Part shown: positions 31,906 to 39,778 of the stretch, piece by piece
How the letters are laid out: each line of letters begins with the position of its first letter
Position numbering within the stretch: position 1 is the stretch's first letter
Assembly: GCA_018970255.1 (NCBI GenBank)
Contig: JAGWWS010000019.1
Coordinates: forward strand, 1-56,836
DNA from: Verrucomicrobiota bacterium
Lineage (GTDB): Bacteria; Verrucomicrobiota; Verrucomicrobiia; Chthoniobacterales; Terrimicrobiaceae
Reading direction: 5' to 3'
Length of the DNA: 56,836 nucleotides
Notes under the pieces: generated by a model
The model's input: only the letters and a program-made list of their open reading frames with translations
What the model was told of the DNA's origin: nothing
Database searches by the model: none
Program-made: the position numbers and the translations under genes

Positions 31906-33393
31906 ATGTGGATACTCCCAAGACCATTACACACATCGGGCTTTGTGCCGGATATGGCGGCATTGAACTTGGACTCCACCGATTTATCCGAAATCTGCGC
32001 ACGGTCGCTCTTTGTGAGATCGAAGCCTTCGCCTGCGCGAACTTGGTCGCAAAAATGGAAGCGGGACTCTTGGACCCGGCACCTCTCTGGACGGATATTA
32101 AAACCTTCCCATGCGAGGAGTTTCGAGACCGGGTGGGCCTGCTTGTGGCCGGTTATCCCTGCCAGCCCTTCAGCGCGGCCGGCAAGCGGCTCGGAGCCGA
32201 AGACCCCCGCCACCTCTGGCCACACATCTTGGGAGCAATCCGAATTATTCGCCCCCGACTCTGTTTCTTCGAAAATGTCGAGGGACACATTAGCCTGGGA
32301 CTGCGCGAAGTCCTCGGAGACTTGGGAGCAGCAGGTTACACGGCGGCGTGGGGAATATTCTCTGCGAGTGAAGTCGGCGCGCCGCATCAGCGGAAGCGGG
32401 TCTTCATCTTGGCCTACCGCAACGAGTCAGGATGGCAAGCAAGGTGGCATAACGCCATATCAAGCCAATGGCGGCAACCACACGAACTTGCTGCATGTGG
32501 CGGCGATCAAGGAGGAGCAGAAGAATTGGCCTACCGCAAATGCGAGGGACTGGAAAGATTCTATAACGGGAACACATCCGCCGAGCCGTCCGAACATGTC
32601 GGAGCAGACGCTTGGACAAGCGGTGAGTGTGGTCCATGGCCAAGCCGCCCCGGCGAACAGCAGCACGCATGGGAGCCGCCAAGGGTTGTGGGAGCCGTCC
32701 CAGCAAAACTGGCAAACTTTTGCTCACGGGACTCACAACAGGGGCGAGACACCGCACAGGCAGGTGGTGAGAGCATTAGTGCATGGAGAAAAAACGAAGA
32801 CGCAATGCCTCACAGTAGATCAAGTGTTTGCGGAGGAGATCAAGGGGACGAACAAGCAATGGGGAACTCCATCATGCATGGACACGCTTCCGGCGAGATC
32901 ACCGGAGGCACTGGCGCGGGCGAAGGAAAAGGGCGGGTGCAAAAACCTTCGGGAGGAAGTGGTGCAATGGGCAACGCCTCGCAGCGGCAAGACCACGGAC
33001 GAGAATCCAGAGACTTGGGCCTTGCGGCAGGAGAAGGGCGATGTGGCAACGATGCCGTTGACGGCACAAGTGAAGGCATGGGCAACGCCACAGAGCCGCG
33101 ATGCGAATGGAGCAGAGGGCCGAATGATTCGGGATGGCCACCTCCCGAGCCAAACGGAAGTTGCACCCACGGGGCAATGGAATCGAAACAACGGCAAACT
33201 CAACCCCCGCTGGGTCGAGACGCTGATGGGCCTGCCGATTGGGTGGACTATGCCGAGCTGTGTGTCTCCTGTGACAATCGCACCGATGAACTCCGCCTCC
33301 TCGGCAACGGAGTCGTCCCCGCCACCGCAGCAAGAGCTTTTCGAGTGCTTTGGCATGAACTCATCAACCAATGAAAACCCTTCCCGTGGATAA
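31906..33393 (+). CDS. Overlapping +1 frame over methyltransferase locus 1
   Basis: An unbroken 495-codon frame from ATG 31906, directly after the preceding stop, covering the whole methyltransferase gene. It holds W(P/A)TPxxxD-type repeats (SWPTATSQD, NWPTANARD, QWATPRSG, AWATPQSRD) and LNPRWVETLMGLPIGWT near the end. I recall such phrases from recognition regions of phage cytosine methyltransferases. A 30-residue segment matches the +1 frame of the locus at 40.5 kb at 20 of 30 positions. Whether it is translated, alone or through frameshifting, is not known. Confidence 0.45.
   Translation: MWILPRPLHTSGFVPDMAALNLDSTDLSEICARSLFVRSKPSPARTWSQKWKRDSWTRHLSGRILKPSHARSFETGWACLWPVIPASPSARPASGSEPKTPATSGHTSWEQSELFAPDSVSSKMSRDTLAWDCAKSSETWEQQVTRRRGEYSLRVKSARRISGSGSSSWPTATSQDGKQGGITPYQANGGNHTNLLHVAAIKEEQKNWPTANARDWKDSITGTHPPSRPNMSEQTLGQAVSVVHGQAAPANSSTHGSRQGLWEPSQQNWQTFAHGTHNRGETPHRQVVRALVHGEKTKTQCLTVDQVFAEEIKGTNKQWGTPSCMDTLPARSPEALARAKEKGGCKNLREEVVQWATPRSGKTTDENPETWALRQEKGDVATMPLTAQVKAWATPQSRDANGAEGRMIRDGHLPSQTEVAPTGQWNRNNGKLNPRWVETLMGLPIGWTMPSCVSPVTIAPMNSASSATESSPPPQQELFECFGMNSSTNENPSRG
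31908..33374 (+). CDS. C5-cytosine DNA methyltransferase, locus 1
   Basis: 488 residues from GTG 31908. The catalytic half has all motifs in order: AGYGG (I), PCQPFS with the nucleophile Cys (84-89, IV), FFENV (about 121-125, VI), GAPHQRKRVFILAY (VIII). Motif X (LLGNGVVPATAARAF) is at the far C-terminus. The 170-460 region, where target recognition should lie, is Gly/Gln/Ser-rich and low in hydrophobics, unusual for a folded domain. The +1 frame over the same DNA is open throughout and looks more like a recognition domain. Confidence 0.85.
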   Translation: MDTPKTITHIGLCAGYGGIELGLHRFIRNLRTVALCEIEAFACANLVAKMEAGLLDPAPLWTDIKTFPCEEFRDRVGLLVAGYPCQPFSAAGKRLGAEDPRHLWPHILGAIRIIRPRLCFFENVEGHISLGLREVLGDLGAAGYTAAWGIFSASEVGAPHQRKRVFILAYRNESGWQARWHNAISSQWRQPHELAACGGDQGGAEELAYRKCEGLERFYNGNTSAEPSEHVGADAWTSGECGPWPSRPGEQQHAWEPPRVVGAVPAKLANFCSRDSQQGRDTAQAGGESISAWRKNEDAMPHSRSSVCGGDQGDEQAMGNSIMHGHASGEITGGTGAGEGKGRVQKPSGGSGAMGNASQRQDHGRESRDLGLAAGEGRCGNDAVDGTSEGMGNATEPRCEWSRGPNDSGWPPPEPNGSCTHGAMESKQRQTQPPLGRDADGPADWVDYAELCVSCDNRTDELRLLGNGVVPATAARAFRVLWHELINQ

Positions 33394-33661
33394 ACCGTGC
33401 AAAACGCACAACCCCCCGGCAAACGCCGGGTGGCAGGGGCTGGCCGGCTCAAGCAACAGCCAGCCCCTGCGCGGGAAACCCGACCCCTTCTTCATCGGCG
33501 AGGGCGATACCAGGCGCTGCCCACAATGCTCCGGCTCCGGCACCCGCGGCCACGGCATCGGCCACTTCGGAGATTGCAATGGCGACGCCGGCGAGGCCTG
33601 GAAACCCGCCCGCTCCCTCTGCCCCACATGCTACGGCCGCGGCGTCATGCCCGCACTGTGA
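33371..33661 (+). CDS. Small zinc-ribbon protein
   Basis: 96 residues. CPQCSGSG and CPTCYGRG are two CxxCxGxG units of the DnaJ zinc-finger kind, separated by a His-rich loop. The N-terminus is unstructured. ATGA coupled to the methyltransferase. Could bind nucleic acid or act as a chaperone fragment. Confidence 0.6.
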   Translation: MKTLPVDKPCKTHNPPANAGWQGLAGSSNSQPLRGKPDPFFIGEGDTRRCPQCSGSGTRGHGIGHFGDCNGDAGEAWKPARSLCPTCYGRGVMPAL

Positions 33662-33678
33662 CAACCCACCCCTGACTT

Positions 33679-34131
33679 ATGGCTGAATGGATTAAAATGG
33701 AACTCCACCTCCCCGAAAAACCCGAGGTGCTACAAATCGCCGAAGCGACCAAAATGGACCCCGACCTCGTCGTCGGGAAGCTCTTCAAAATCTGGGGCTG
33801 GGCCACCCGGAATTGTAACGCTGACGGCGTTACACATATTGCAGCACTTTCGCATTTGAACATTTTGGCCGGTCATTCCGGCTTCGCGGAAAGCATGGTG
33901 GAAGCAGGGTGGTTGCGCATCAAAGATGCCAAAATCACCTTCCCGAACTTCGACCGCCATTGCAGCCAAACAGCTAAAGAGCGGGCACTTATATCAAGGC
34001 GCGTCGCCAAGCACCGCTGTAACGGAAGTGTAACGGAAATGAAACGCCCCGACCGTTACAAAAGCGTTACCAGAATAGATAAGAATAGGAGCGGGGGCGG
34101 TGCCCCCGCCGCAGCCCCCTCCTGCCTATGA
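33679..34131 (+). CDS. Replisome-organiser-like protein, copy 1
   Basis: 150 residues. The N-terminal winged-helix-like domain (EWIKMELHLPEKPEVLQIAE, DPDLVVGKLFKIWGWA, AGWLRI, FPNFDRH) is of the kind found in phage replication initiators. The C-terminus is short and basic. It is a clear paralogue of 39062-39778. The coding DNA carries GTAACG/CGTTAC iterons, and the DnaB gene follows with ATGA overlap, as expected for a lambda O-like origin-binding protein. Confidence 0.7.
   Translation: MAEWIKMELHLPEKPEVLQIAEATKMDPDLVVGKLFKIWGWATRNCNADGVTHIAALSHLNILAGHSGFAESMVEAGWLRIKDAKITFPNFDRHCSQTAKERALISRRVAKHRCNGSVTEMKRPDRYKSVTRIDKNRSGGGAPAAAPSCL
33815..34070. other. Candidate replication origin 1 (GTAACG iterons)
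   Basis: GTAACG at 33815, 34019 and 34030, and CGTTAC at 33828, 34054 and 34065. The first pair makes an inverted repeat around CTGACGG. Four copies cluster within 52 bases and are followed by an A/G-rich stretch (AATAGATAAGAATAGGAG). Lambda has its origin inside gene O in the same way. Confidence 0.6.
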
Positions 34132-35414
34132 CCATGGCCCAAGAAAACATCATTCCCATGGCGCGCGCCATCCCCGCGAGCGAAACGAGCGAGCGATCCG
34201 CCATCTCCTGCCTGCTCCAGAATTTCAACCTCCTCAACGCCACCACCTGGCCGGAGGAACTTTTCCTCAACCCCAGGCACCGCACGATCCTCTCCGCCAT
34301 CAAGGAACTCCATGCCGAAGGAACGAAAACCGACTTCTTCGCCGTCCAATCCCTCCTCGAAGGCGCCAACCTCCTCGACAGCGTCGGCGGCCACCACGGG
34401 CTCACGGACATCCTCACCGTCATGCCCACCGGAGACCCCGGTATCGCCGAGTGGCACCGCAAGACCCTGGTGGACGCCGCCCGCTACCGCCGCGCCCTCG
34501 CCACCGTGCGCGAAGCCGAAGAGGGCCTCATCCGCCAGGAAGCCGATATCGCCGCCCTCTCGCTCGCCCTCGCAGAGACCGCCGCCCTCGCAGACAAGCC
34601 CCGCGCCTCCACCAGCGAACTCATCGGCAAACTCACCGAGGAACTCGAGCGCCGCGAACCCGCCGAAGCCTTCGGCACAGGCATCCCCGCCCTCGACCGC
34701 GCCACCACCGGCGGGGTCAAGCGCGGCGAACTCCTCACCATCGCAGCCCCCACCTCCGGCGGCAAATCCATCCTCCTCGCCCAGCTCGCCCTCCACTCCC
34801 TCCTCGCCGGCAAGCGCGTCGTTTTTTTCTCCCTCGAAATGTCCGCCACCCAGGTCATCGCCCGCCTCCTCTCCTCCATGTGCGGGTTCAACATCCACGC
34901 CCTCCGCGCCTCGAAGCCCGACCCGAAAGCCGCCCACCTCCTCCCCCAATTCATCTCCGCAGCCACCAAGCTCTCGAAGCTCCCCCTCCAAGTCGAGTCC
35001 GGCTTCACAGACATCGAGTCCATCGACTCTTCCACCCGCGAACTGCACGCGAAGGGCAAGTGCGACCTCGCCATCGTCGACTACATCCAGCTCGTCCACC
35101 TCCGCGCCCTCGGCGCCAACGAAACCCGCGAACAGCATGTCAGCGAGATCACCAAGCGCCTCAAAGCCCTCGCCCTCCAGCTCAACATCGCCACCGCCAC
35201 AGCCAGCCAACTCAACGACGAAGGCAAGCTCCGCGAATCCCGCGCCATAGGCCACCACTCCGACCATGTCTGGCTCATCTCCCACACGGACGAAAGCGCC
35301 TGGATCGCCGTTGAAAAAAACCGCGACGGCGAGCGCGGCCTCTCCATCCCCGCCACCATGCGCGGCGCCACCTCCCAGTTCGTCGAACTCACCCAAAAAA
35401 CACCCACACCATGA
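34128..35414 (+). CDS. dnaB: Replicative DNA helicase, DnaB family
   Basis: 428 residues, normal length. The N-terminal domain starts at about 20 (SERSAISCLLQNFNLLN). The RecA-like motor has Walker A APTSGGKS (207-214), FFSLEMSA, and Walker B LAIVDYIQL (314-322). NIATATASQLN and RESRAIGHHSDHVWLI include later motifs. It unwinds the fork as a hexamer. An internal ATG at 34134 is an alternative start. Confidence 0.9.
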   Translation: MTMAQENIIPMARAIPASETSERSAISCLLQNFNLLNATTWPEELFLNPRHRTILSAIKELHAEGTKTDFFAVQSLLEGANLLDSVGGHHGLTDILTVMPTGDPGIAEWHRKTLVDAARYRRALATVREAEEGLIRQEADIAALSLALAETAALADKPRASTSELIGKLTEELERREPAEAFGTGIPALDRATTGGVKRGELLTIAAPTSGGKSILLAQLALHSLLAGKRVVFFSLEMSATQVIARLLSSMCGFNIHALRASKPDPKAAHLLPQFISAATKLSKLPLQVESGFTDIESIDSSTRELHAKGKCDLAIVDYIQLVHLRALGANETREQHVSEITKRLKALALQLNIATATASQLNDEGKLRESRAIGHHSDHVWLISHTDESAWIAVEKNRDGERGLSIPATMRGATSQFVELTQKTPTP

Positions 35415-35842
35415 AACTCCACATCGGCATCGACCCCGGACTCTCCGGCGGCATCGCATTCATCCCAGCCATCGGCAACCCATGGGCGCACAAAATGCCC
35501 GAGACCGACCGCGACCTCATCGACCTCCTCCGGGATTCCATCTCCCTGCACGAACCCACAGCCCTCATCGAACTGGTCCATTCTTCGCCCCAGATGGGCG
35601 TTAAAAGCGCTTTTACCTTCGGAGAAGGGTATGGGCGCATCCAAGCCACCCTCACCGCGCTGGCGGTCCCCTACGAGCGCGTGCGCCCCGCCGCTTGGCA
35701 GAAAGCCATGGGCTGCCTCACCCGCGGCGACAAGAATGTCAGCAAACGCCGCGCCCAGGAACTCTTCCCCACCCTCCGCATCACCCATTCCATCGCGGAT
35801 GCCCTCCTCATCGCAGAATTCTCCCGCCGCTCCCGCCCATGA
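35411..35842 (+). CDS. RuvC-like Holliday junction resolvase
   Basis: 143 residues. The RNase H-fold begins IGIDPGLSGG (first Asp). Glu lies in ALIELVHS and the final Asp in SIADALLIAEF. FTFGEGYGRIQATL matches phage RuvC-type proteins. It should cut recombination or replication junctions. Coupled to the helicase gene. Confidence 0.8.
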   Translation: MKLHIGIDPGLSGGIAFIPAIGNPWAHKMPETDRDLIDLLRDSISLHEPTALIELVHSSPQMGVKSAFTFGEGYGRIQATLTALAVPYERVRPAAWQKAMGCLTRGDKNVSKRRAQELFPTLRITHSIADALLIAEFSRRSRP

Positions 35843-36075
35843 AAACCCCCCGCCCCTACGACGAAAAAGGATGCCGCTCCCTCATGTGCGCCCTCGTCCT
35901 CAGCGCCGTCGAAGACGCAAACATCCGCACCGACTACAAACTCGCCACCCGCAACGCCGAGAACCTCCTACACCAGCAAACCGCCATCGAATTCCTCCGA
36001 TCCCCGCTTTTCCGATCCTTCTGCACAAATTTCCGACTCCCCGCCGATAAAATCCTGCGCGCCGCTTTCAAATGA
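35839..36075 (+). CDS. Small hypothetical protein
   Basis: 78 residues, helical (CRSLMCALVLSAVEDANIRT; NAENLLHQQTAIEFLRSPLF). Not recognised. ATGA overlaps on both sides tie it to the resolvase and the next HTH gene. Confidence 0.55.
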   Translation: MKTPRPYDEKGCRSLMCALVLSAVEDANIRTDYKLATRNAENLLHQQTAIEFLRSPLFRSFCTNFRLPADKILRAAFK

Positions 36076-36629
36076 ACCCACACGCCCACCCGACATTCCC
36101 GAACGAATCCGCCCGCCTCTACGCCGCCCACCAGGACGAACCCGCCTACTGGCCAGACATCGCCAGCGAGGTGGACCGCCCAGAAGAAACGCTCGCCGAT
36201 ACCCTCGGCACCACGCCGGCCGTCGCGCTAAAGGTCATGGCCTTGGTCGAATCCGAGGTCCGCAAATCCCAATCCCTCCTCCTCGGGCGCGCCGTCGGCC
36301 TACTCCTCGAAACCAACAACCTCCCCGTCATGGCCCACGCCATCGCATTCGCCGCCGGGCTCGACCAGCTCAACGGCAAACGCTCCCAAGCCCAGGTCGC
36401 CCGCGAGTTGGGCGTCACCCGCGCCCTCGTCTCGCACTATGTCATCGGCGTCCGCGATGTCCTCTCGGGCAAAGCCAACGCGTTCGACAACACAAAATTC
36501 CGCAAAGCCAACTCCTCCCGCAAGACCTTCAAGGAAAAAGCCATCTCCCCCTTCCTCGCAGCCAAACGCGCCGCCATTGAACGGCGCAAAAACCAAACCA
36601 ACACCACCACCACCACCACATGCAACTAA
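36072..36629 (+). CDS. HTH transcription factor-like protein
   Basis: 185 residues. The centre has a strong helix-turn-helix (RSQAQVARELGVTRALVSHY, about 105-124). The C-terminus is basic. The first half is helical and may be a partner-binding domain. It could be the late-gene activator, being last in the first early block, but that is a guess from place. Confidence 0.65.
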   Translation: MNPHAHPTFPNESARLYAAHQDEPAYWPDIASEVDRPEETLADTLGTTPAVALKVMALVESEVRKSQSLLLGRAVGLLLETNNLPVMAHAIAFAAGLDQLNGKRSQAQVARELGVTRALVSHYVIGVRDVLSGKANAFDNTKFRKANSSRKTFKEKAISPFLAAKRAAIERRKNQTNTTTTTTCN

Positions 36630-37045
36630 TCGACACCAGCACATTCACCACCGAAACCGTCAACATCCCCGAGAACTGCACAATGCACGACTGGATGCAG
36701 ATCCACCGCAGCATCCTCCTCTGCAAGAACGCCGCCTCCAAGTGGCTCGCCCAATCCCGCGCCTACGCCGTCGGCAAATGGGGGAACGAATGGACCGCCG
36801 ACGCCGAAGCCCAACTCGAACTCGACCTCGGTCTCCCCCAGCCAGAAGCCCAACCCTCCCTCAACCCACCCGACAAATCCCGCGGCATCGTGACCATCGA
36901 GGGGCTGTCCCAGAAGTTCGAACTCTGGCAGCGCAAAATGGAAGACGAGATCACCACCTGGGACACCGACCGCCTCAACCGCGCCCTCGAACTTCTTACC
37001 CCATTCGAAGCCCAGGCCGCGCGCATCCGGTCCTTGCTTGGATGA
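36620..37045 (+). CDS. Hypothetical protein
   Basis: 141 residues. The middle (ILLCKNAASKWLAQSRAYAV, GKWGNEWTADAEAQLELDLG) is helical and the C-terminus (WDTDRLNRALELLTPFEAQA) likewise. Function unknown. It overlaps its neighbours by 10 and 4 bases. Confidence 0.55.
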   Translation: MQLIDTSTFTTETVNIPENCTMHDWMQIHRSILLCKNAASKWLAQSRAYAVGKWGNEWTADAEAQLELDLGLPQPEAQPSLNPPDKSRGIVTIEGLSQKFELWQRKMEDEITTWDTDRLNRALELLTPFEAQAARIRSLLG

Positions 37046-37308
37046 GCGACACACCGGAAACAGACGCCAAAGCCAGCGACATCATCGGCTTCTTCAGTTG
37101 CGCCACCGTGCCAGCCGAATTCGCCCGCAACCTGGAGCGTGAACGCGACGAGGCGATCCGTCAGCGGGATGAAACAAACAGGTCTTCCAAATACGCTTGT
37201 GACTACAACTATGAGCAGAAATTAAAGGCAGAGCGCGAGCGCGACGAGGCGAGGGCAACGCGGGATTTCATTCCTAGTTGTCATGCGCGGCGACATCTCG
37301 CGGTTTGA
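37042..37308 (+). CDS. TPETD/ERERDEAR coiled-coil protein 1
   Basis: 88 residues. It opens MSDTPETDAKA, then VPAEFARNLERERDEAIRQR, and a second ERERDEARATRD. The family pattern (TPETD head, an aromatic/acidic middle, VxxDFARRLERERDEAR) recurs at 37347 and 38440. Function unknown; I recall similar genes in other metagenomic phages. The C-terminus (FIPSCHARRHLAV) departs from the pattern. Confidence 0.6.
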   Translation: MSDTPETDAKASDIIGFFSCATVPAEFARNLERERDEAIRQRDETNRSSKYACDYNYEQKLKAERERDEARATRDFIPSCHARRHLAV

Positions 37309-37346
37309 AGAAGGAGAAAAACAAGACAAAAAGAAAAAATAAATAG

Positions 37347-38153
37347 ATGAACACAGACACACCAGAAACAGATAAAGAGCGCCACGAAGCGCGGGCGCGA
37401 GTCGAAATAATTACGCCCAATGAAAATAATCCCGTAGCGGAGTATTTTTCATCACCCAACACACCAGAGACGGATGCTCGCGCCTATAAATTTAATGATG
37501 AAGACGGCGTCCATTGCGAGGCGGTTCATGCCGATTTCGCCCGCCGCCTTGAGCGCGAACGCGACGAGGCAAGGGAAGCTATTCATATTGCTGAAAGCCT
37601 TATTAAACCGCAAATTGAACGCGAGCAAGTCACACCAGAGGCAAAGCCGGACAACGACAAGCAGCGTGACATGACCGCATTGTTGAGGCTTCTGCGAGAA
37701 GTTAGGCGCGAGCGTGACGAGGCGAGGAATGAGTTGGAAGACTACAAGGCTTCGACAATTCATAGTTGCAATGAAGAATGCAAACGCCCCATGTGCGTGT
37801 TGCGCCGCCAACGACGCGAAGCGCGTGAGGATGCCGAGCATTGGAAGACTGAATACCTAATCGTCGCTGCGCGCCTGTGTGGAAAGAAGCATCCCCGTGA
37901 CAACGGAATCATTTCTGAACATGAAATCATTCCAAAGCTAGAGCGAGAGCGCGACGAGGCGCGGGAAAAAGCCGAACGCTATCGACTTGAAGCAAATGCC
38001 ATGATGCTTCAGCGCGACGAACTAAAGAAAATCGTAGAGCAACGCATCTTGGTCGGCGCTGAAATTCACAACAAGGCGAACGCAATGGATGATTATTTGG
38101 CAAACAAACAAACAAACAACCATCCGCTATATGGAGGAGATTCACTATTATGA
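37347..38153 (+). CDS. TPETD/ERERDEAR coiled-coil protein 2
   Basis: 268 residues with two TPETD heads (residues 4 and 44) and several ERERDEAR or RRERDEARNELEDY units, so it looks like tandem fused copies. A Cys/His knot (HSCNEECKRPMCVLRR) interrupts the coiled coil. The gene is more AT-rich than most of the region. A purine-rich leader (AGAAGGAGA) lies about 35 bases before the start. Confidence 0.6.
   Translation: MNTDTPETDKERHEARARVEIITPNENNPVAEYFSSPNTPETDARAYKFNDEDGVHCEAVHADFARRLERERDEAREAIHIAESLIKPQIEREQVTPEAKPDNDKQRDMTALLRLLREVRRERDEARNELEDYKASTIHSCNEECKRPMCVLRRQRREAREDAEHWKTEYLIVAARLCGKKHPRDNGIISEHEIIPKLERERDEAREKAERYRLEANAMMLQRDELKKIVEQRILVGAEIHNKANAMDDYLANKQTNNHPLYGGDSLL
37711..37809 (+). 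repeat. 99-base direct repeat, copy 1
   Basis: Encodes ERDEARNELEDYKAS and HSCNEECKRPMCVLRR. It differs from copy 2 (38587-38685) at about four positions, two or three of them altering the protein. This is a recent duplication or gene conversion between family members. Confidence 0.85.
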
Positions 38154-38443
38154 CAAATGAGCAAATCAACATCGCCATCGCGGAGGCGTGCGGTTGGAAG
38201 CCCGACAAGCGGGGGCTTGGATGGCTAAATGGGGGCGGCTACTATGACGAACTCCCCGACTACCTCACCGACCTGAACGCCATGCACGAGGCGGAGGAAC
38301 ATTTGCGCGGACATCAATTTCAGCGATACGCCGAAATGCTGGATGACATAATCGGAAGCCTTGGAGGAATCCGAGCCACCGCCCGTCAACGCGCCGAGGC
38401 GTTTCTTAGGACATTAGGCAAGTGGAAGGAGGGCGCGAAATGA
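38150..38443 (+). CDS. Hypothetical protein (small phage ABA-type)
   Basis: 97 residues: MTNEQINIAIAEACGWKPDK, then GGYYDELPDYLTDLNAMHEA and a helical end (ARQRAEAFLRTLGKW). This resembles the small proteins with ELPDYLNDLNAM that accompany TPETD genes in other phages, from memory. Coupled by ATGA to both neighbours. Confidence 0.6.
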   Translation: MTNEQINIAIAEACGWKPDKRGLGWLNGGGYYDELPDYLTDLNAMHEAEEHLRGHQFQRYAEMLDDIIGSLGGIRATARQRAEAFLRTLGKWKEGAK

Positions 38444-38778
38444 ACTTCGGGGAACTCATTTTAAATGAACCGCTAGTTAAGTGTTTTGCATCGACAACCC
38501 CGGAAACAGATTCTGAAACAAACTATTGCGACGCAATTCCGGATATGCCGTGGGTGGATGTAGATGTGGCCCGCCGATTGGAGCGCGAGCGAGACGAGGC
38601 GAGGAATGAGTTGGAAGACTACAAGGCTTCAACAGTCCATAGTTGCAATGAAGAATGCAAACGCCCCATGTGCGTGTTGCGCCGCGAGCGCGACGAGGCG
38701 AGGGAAATGGTGAAGCAGGTTTGCAAAAGCCAGTTTGGCACCGATGTGACATTCCTGCCAAAGGAGGACGACCAATGA
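38440..38778 (+). CDS. TPETD/ERERDEAR coiled-coil protein 3
   Basis: 112 residues. TTPETDSETNYC is followed by DVDVARRLERERDEARNELE and the same HSCNEECKRPMC knot as the gene at 37347. The C-terminus (MVKQVCKSQFGTDVTFLPKE) is its own. Start taken at ATG 38440, which overlaps the previous stop. Confidence 0.6.
   Translation: MNFGELILNEPLVKCFASTTPETDSETNYCDAIPDMPWVDVDVARRLERERDEARNELEDYKASTVHSCNEECKRPMCVLRRERDEAREMVKQVCKSQFGTDVTFLPKEDDQ
38587..38685 (+). repeat. 99-base direct repeat, copy 2
   Basis: Second copy of the sequence at 37711-37809, about 96 percent identical by eye, in the same reading phase in both genes. Confidence 0.85.
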
Positions 38779-39062
38779 CCGGCGAGGAACTGCGCGACGA
38801 GGGGATCGAGCGCGTGGATGGGGTCGCCGGGGCTTGGAAGGAGGCCGCGGATGCGATGATTGCCGCGCTGGCCGCGGGCGGGCGGGAGTTTTCCGCCGAA
38901 GACCTGCGGGCGTGGGTGGGCGATCCGCCGCACCCGAATGCCCTTGGGGCGCGGTTCATGGCGGCGATCCGGAGCCGGCGCATCCAGCGCGTCGGCTGGA
39001 AACACGCCACGCGGGCCAGCGCCCATGCGAGGGCTTTGGCGGTTTACCGGGGGGCGTTTTAA
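38775..39062 (+). CDS. Phage winged-helix-like protein
   Basis: 95 residues. MTGEELRDEGIERV then AGGREFSAEDLRAWVGDPPH and ALGARFMAAIRSRRIQRVGW read as a small winged helix. Similar proteins are common before replication genes in other phages. From this gene on, the sense strand becomes much richer in G, marking a change of origin although ATGA coupling to the preceding gene is kept. Confidence 0.65.
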   Translation: MTGEELRDEGIERVDGVAGAWKEAADAMIAALAAGGREFSAEDLRAWVGDPPHPNALGARFMAAIRSRRIQRVGWKHATRASAHARALAVYRGAF

Positions 39063-39778
39063 TGGCTGGCGATTGGATCAAGGTGGAACACGCCACGCCC
39101 GACAAGCCGGAGGTTTACACCATGGCCGCGGACTTGGGGATCGACCCCGACGCCGTGGTCGGCAAGCTCGTCCGGTTTTGGATTTGGTGCGACCAGCAAT
39201 CGATTTCCGGTAACGCTCTCACCGTTACAGATTCCGTTCTCGACCGTATCACCCACCAGCCTGGTTTCTCCGATGCGCTCCGCAAGGTCGCCTGGCTTGA
39301 AGTCCGCTCCGGCTCGCTTCAAGTCCCGCGCTTTGATCGGCACAACGGTCAAACTTCCAAGGCCCGTGCGGTTTGCAACAGGCGAGTCGCGGAACACCGT
39401 AACAAATGTAACGCCCCGAGCGTTACAAATGTAACGCCGCAAGCGTTAGAAAAACCGTTACCAGAGAAGAGAAGAGAAGAGAAGAGTAGTTCTTCCTCTA
39501 ACGAGGAAGAAGGGGCGGCGGTCCCGGTCAACCTCCAGACGCCGGCATTTGCCGCGGCTTGGGAGGCGTGGTTCGCCTACCGGAAATCGGCCAAGCTGAA
39601 GCGGCTCGCCCCGGTTTCCATCGCGCAGCAACTGAAAAAGCTGGGCGAGATGGGCCACGACCAGGCAATCGCCGCGATCAACGAGAGCATCGCGAACGGC
39701 TGGCACGGCATCTTCCCGCCGAAAACCAAAATGCCGGAGGCGGCTCCGGCGCAACAACAGGAGGTCGAAAAATGGTAG
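39062..39778 (+). CDS. Replisome-organiser-like protein, copy 2
   Basis: 238 residues. The N-terminal domain (DWIKVEHATPDKPEVYTMAA, DPDAVVGKLVRFWIWC, VAWLEVRS, VPRFDRH) is paralogous to 33679-34131. A Ser/Glu-rich linker follows, then a C-terminal domain (FAAAWEAWFAYRKSAKLKRL) of the type that recruits helicase. The gene carries the same GTAACG iterons. Its stop overlaps the DnaC-like gene. Confidence 0.75.
   Translation: MAGDWIKVEHATPDKPEVYTMAADLGIDPDAVVGKLVRFWIWCDQQSISGNALTVTDSVLDRITHQPGFSDALRKVAWLEVRSGSLQVPRFDRHNGQTSKARAVCNRRVAEHRNKCNAPSVTNVTPQALEKPLPEKRREEKSSSSSNEEEGAAVPVNLQTPAFAAAWEAWFAYRKSAKLKRLAPVSIAQQLKKLGEMGHDQAIAAINESIANGWHGIFPPKTKMPEAAPAQQQEVEKW
39210..39486. other. Candidate replication origin 2 (GTAACG iterons)
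   Basis: GTAACG at 39210, 39408 and 39431, and CGTTAC at 39223, 39421 and 39456, plus near-copies GTAACA (39399) and CGTTAG (39444). The cluster at 39399-39461 is followed by a purine tract of GAGAA repeats (39463-39486). Layout and position within the gene match candidate origin 1. Confidence 0.65.
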
